From contig NZ_JARLTC010000021.1 in NCBI RefSeq assembly GCF_029382225.1, forward strand, positions 1 through 64,000: a stretch of 64,000 nt of DNA, read 5' to 3'. Below are positions 62,102 through 64,000 of this stretch, piece by piece. Under the pieces are notes generated by a model. That model was not told the origin of the DNA and searched no databases. It was given only the letters and a program-made list of their open reading frames with translations. The stretch is from Spongiactinospora sp. TRM90649 (lineage in GTDB: Bacteria; Actinomycetota; Actinomycetes; Streptosporangiales; Streptosporangiaceae). Made by a program: the position numbers and the translations under genes. How positions within the stretch are numbered: position 1 is the first letter of the stretch; each line of letters opens with the position of its first letter.

Positions 62102-64000
62102 TCACTCGGCGCGGTCGCGCTTCTCCAGTTCGGCGAGGTAGGCGTTGTAGGCGTCGAGCTCGGCGTCGCCGCTGCCGCCGGTGCGCGCCGCGACTGCGTC
62201 CGCTCTGCGGTCGGCGTGCCGGGCCTTGCGGTCGTCGTCGCGCCACCACTGGATGGCCAGCGCGATGAGCACGATCAGGGTCGGGATCTCGCCGAACCCC
62301 CACGCGATCCCGCCGCCGGTCTGCTGGTCGACCACGGCCGAGGTGCCCCACGTGCGGCCGAGCTGGTCGTAGTAGGTCGGCGCGAGCGGGGTGGTCATCA
62401 TCATCAGCGCGATGCCGAAGAACGCGTGGAACGGCATCGTCACGAACAGCGTGAGCAGCCTGCCCACGTGCGGCAGCGAGTGCGGGGCCGGGTCGACGCC
62501 GATGATCACCCAGAAGAACAGCGTGCCGCTGGCCAGGAAGTGCACCGACATCGCGATGTGGCCGAGATGGCTCTCCATCGCGGAGGCGAACAGCGGCGTG
62601 AAGTACAGCGCGTAGGTGGAGACGATGAAGATCGTGGTGGCGATCGCCGGATGGGCCAGGAACCGGGCCGCCCTGCTGTGCAGGATGACCGTGATCCACT
62701 CACGCGGCCCCCGGTCGCCCCGGCGGACGGCGGGCTTGAGCGCCCGCAGCGCCAGCGTCACCGGCGCGCCGAGCACCAGGAAGATCGGCACCAGCATGGA
62801 GATGACCATGTGCTCGGCCATGTGCGCGCTGAACAGCACCTTGGCGTAGCGGCCGACACCGCTCTGGGTGACCAGCAGCAGGATCAGGACGCCGACGACC
62901 CAGGCCGCGGTGCGGCCCCACGGCCAGTGGTCGCCGCGCCGCCGCAGACGGATCACCCCGGCCGCGTAGAGGCCGCCGAGCAGCGCCGTGACGACGGCGA
63001 AGAACAGGTCGAACCACCACAGGGAGACCAGGTTGCCCAGCGAGATCTCCGGCGGCACCGGGAAGCCGAGCAGTTCGAAGGCGCGGTCGATCGGCACCGG
63101 CGCGGGCGGCGGCGGGGTGCGGCCCAGCCCCATGGCCAGGCCGACCGTGGCGAGCATGAGCACGGTCTCGCCGGTGGCGAGCCGGATGTAGGAGCGGGGC
63201 TCGCCCTTGGCCAGGCGGGGCAGCGTGCGCTCGCGGTGCAGGTAGCCCAGCACGCCGAGGACGCAGAACGCGGTCGTCTTGGCCACGATGAGCAGGCCGT
63301 AGCTGGAGGTGAACAGGTCGGACAGGGTGGTGAGCTGGGCCAGGGTGATGAACACCCCGGACAGGCCCATGCCGACGAAGCACCACAGCGCCATCCGGGA
63401 GAACCGGGCGGCGGCGATCGGCAGGTGCGGGCCGCCGCGCATGGCGTGCACGGTGAGCACGACCAGCCCGCCCACCCACAGGGCCAGGGCGATCAGGTGG
63501 AAGGCGATGCCGCTGGTGGCCATCGAGTGGTTGGGCGAGGAGGAGGAGTGGCCGGTCAGCGCGGGCGGCAGCAGCGTGGCCACGGCCAGGACCAGCAGCC
63601 CGCCGGACGCGCCCGTGGTGATCGCGCCCCGGGAGAACAGGGCGATGGCGACGGCGAAGAGCACCACCAGGGTGAGCGCAACGCCCTGGGAGCTCTGGCT
63701 GGCGAAGCTGAGCAGCTCGTTGCCGTTCAGCACCTGGGAGACCGGCGCGCCCCAGATCTCCGAGACGGTGAACAGCATCGTGGCGGCGGTGGCCCCGGCC
63801 CAGGCCAGGGCCAGCCAGGAGGCGGCCTTGACGTATTCCGGGGCGGGCCTGGCCAGCAGCCCCTTGTCGCTGGGCAGCAGCATGGTCGAGACCAGCAGCG
63901 CGCCGACGGTGAGCACGCCGGAGGCGTTCATCACCAGCTTGGACAGCGGCAGGCCCCACCTGGTGAGCATGCCCTCGTCGGGCAGGCCGGGGATGATGCG
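62102..64000 (-). CDS. CopD-CtaG fusion membrane protein (5' end beyond window)
   Basis: The frame is open to base 64000 (RIIPGLPDEGMLTRWGLPLSK...), so the true start lies outside; an internal Met at 63970 is not necessarily the start. The N-terminal half is CopD-like, with about eight TM helices and a HSMATSGIAFHLIALALWVGGLVVL segment. The C-terminal half is a caa3-oxidase assembly CtaG-type domain: LFSAHMAEHMVISMLVPIFLVLGAP and MPFHAFFGIALMMM, with His residues for copper. A role in copper uptake or delivery to cytochrome oxidase is known for the family. The C-terminal tail is charged. Confidence 0.88.
   Translation of the reverse strand, partial: RIIPGLPDEGMLTRWGLPLSKLVMNASGVLTVGALLVSTMLLPSDKGLLARPAPEYVKAASWLALAWAGATAATMLFTVSEIWGAPVSQVLNGNELLSFASQSSQGVALTLVVLFAVAIALFSRGAITTGASGGLLVLAVATLLPPALTGHSSSSPNHSMATSGIAFHLIALALWVGGLVVLTVHAMRGGPHLPIAAARFSRMALWCFVGMGLSGVFITLAQLTTLSDLFTSSYGLLIVAKTTAFCVLGVLGYLHRERTLPRLAKGEPRSYIRLATGETVLMLATVGLAMGLGRTPPPPAPVPIDRAFELLGFPVPPEISLGNLVSLWWFDLFFAVVTALLGGLYAAGVIRLRRRGDHWPWGRTAAWVVGVLILLLVTQSGVGRYAKVLFSAHMAEHMVISMLVPIFLVLGAPVTLALRALKPAVRRGDRGPREWITVILHSRAARFLAHPAIATTIFIVSTYALYFTPLFASAMESHLGHIAMSVHFLASGTLFFWVIIGVDPAPHSLPHVGRLLTLFVTMPFHAFFGIALMMMTTPLAPTYYDQLGRTWGTSAVVDQQTGGGIAWGFGEIPTLIVLIALAIQWWRDDDRKARHADRRADAVAARTGGSGDAELDAYNAYLAELEKRDRAE

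Noticed and set aside
1-64000. tRNA, rRNA, CRISPR, IS element or prophage genes
   Set aside because: Scanned for cloverleaf-like genes, regular repeat-spacer arrays, transposases and integrases; none seen.

Overview
This is a 64-kb stretch of a very GC-rich actinomycete chromosome. It carries mycothiol-type (DinB/maleylpyruvate isomerase family) and F420 (npdG) biochemistry, GlnR/GlnE nitrogen control, SARP/BTAD regulators, a WD40-fused Ser/Thr kinase and many TetR/PadR/XRE regulators. The mix suggests a Streptosporangiales-like organism (Nonomuraea/Streptosporangium type); that placement is inference, because no rRNA marker is present. No tRNA, rRNA, CRISPR array, insertion sequence or phage gene was seen.

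Region 1 (1-36.8 kb) is mostly housekeeping backbone. It holds sucB (5'-truncated by the window), a mycothiol-enzyme/TetR pair behind a 30-bp perfect palindrome, lipB, an M48-like pseudoprotease, lipA, a DUF4191 protein, RDD, glnA with a canonical double GlnR box, glnE, a glutamine amidotransferase, a kinase-WD40 protein, a MacB-type ABC exporter, a PAP2-like protein, a second glutamine synthetase (glnA2 type), a SARP-receiver-LuxR fusion regulator with its histidine kinase, nadE, two MFS transporters and panB. From memory, the order sucB-lipB-lipA-glnA-glnE-glnA2-panB-map resembles the conserved Streptomyces arrangement. The nitrogen logic is readable: GlnR boxes drive glnA, GlnE adenylylates GlnA at a retained Tyr, and GlnA2 lacks that Tyr.

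Region 2 (36.8-60.4 kb) is an accessory stretch between panB and map. It contains a threonine dehydratase-like enzyme, a CtpI-type P-ATPase with a degenerate N-terminal half, a Cys/Met PLP enzyme, a decayed ABC-transporter/two-component operon (two fused gene remnants plus a frameshift), an XRE regulator locus with tandem repeats and a frameshifted small gene, an ECF sigma factor with NTF2-like proteins, PadR and SGNH hydrolase. It then holds a compact lower-GC four-gene operon at 51.7-54.8 kb: a 2TM/coiled-coil/GAF-like membrane protein, a nucleoside deaminase-like enzyme, a pol-beta-type nucleotidyltransferase and a radical SAM enzyme. I recognise no described system with this composition. 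It looks like a nucleotide-modifying or nucleotide-signalling (possibly defence) module and is the best candidate for a new system. It is followed by DUF6461-like, TPR and small-membrane-protein genes, npdG, and a TetR/P450 pair.

Region 3 (60.4-64 kb) returns to backbone: a small conserved protein, map, a stand-alone HATPase protein, and a CopD/CtaG copper-related membrane protein that runs off the right edge. Other anomalies are a LipB whose catalytic lysine position is glycine, a coupled 49-codon small ORF in front of the SARP fusion, and several palindromic operator candidates beside regulators.
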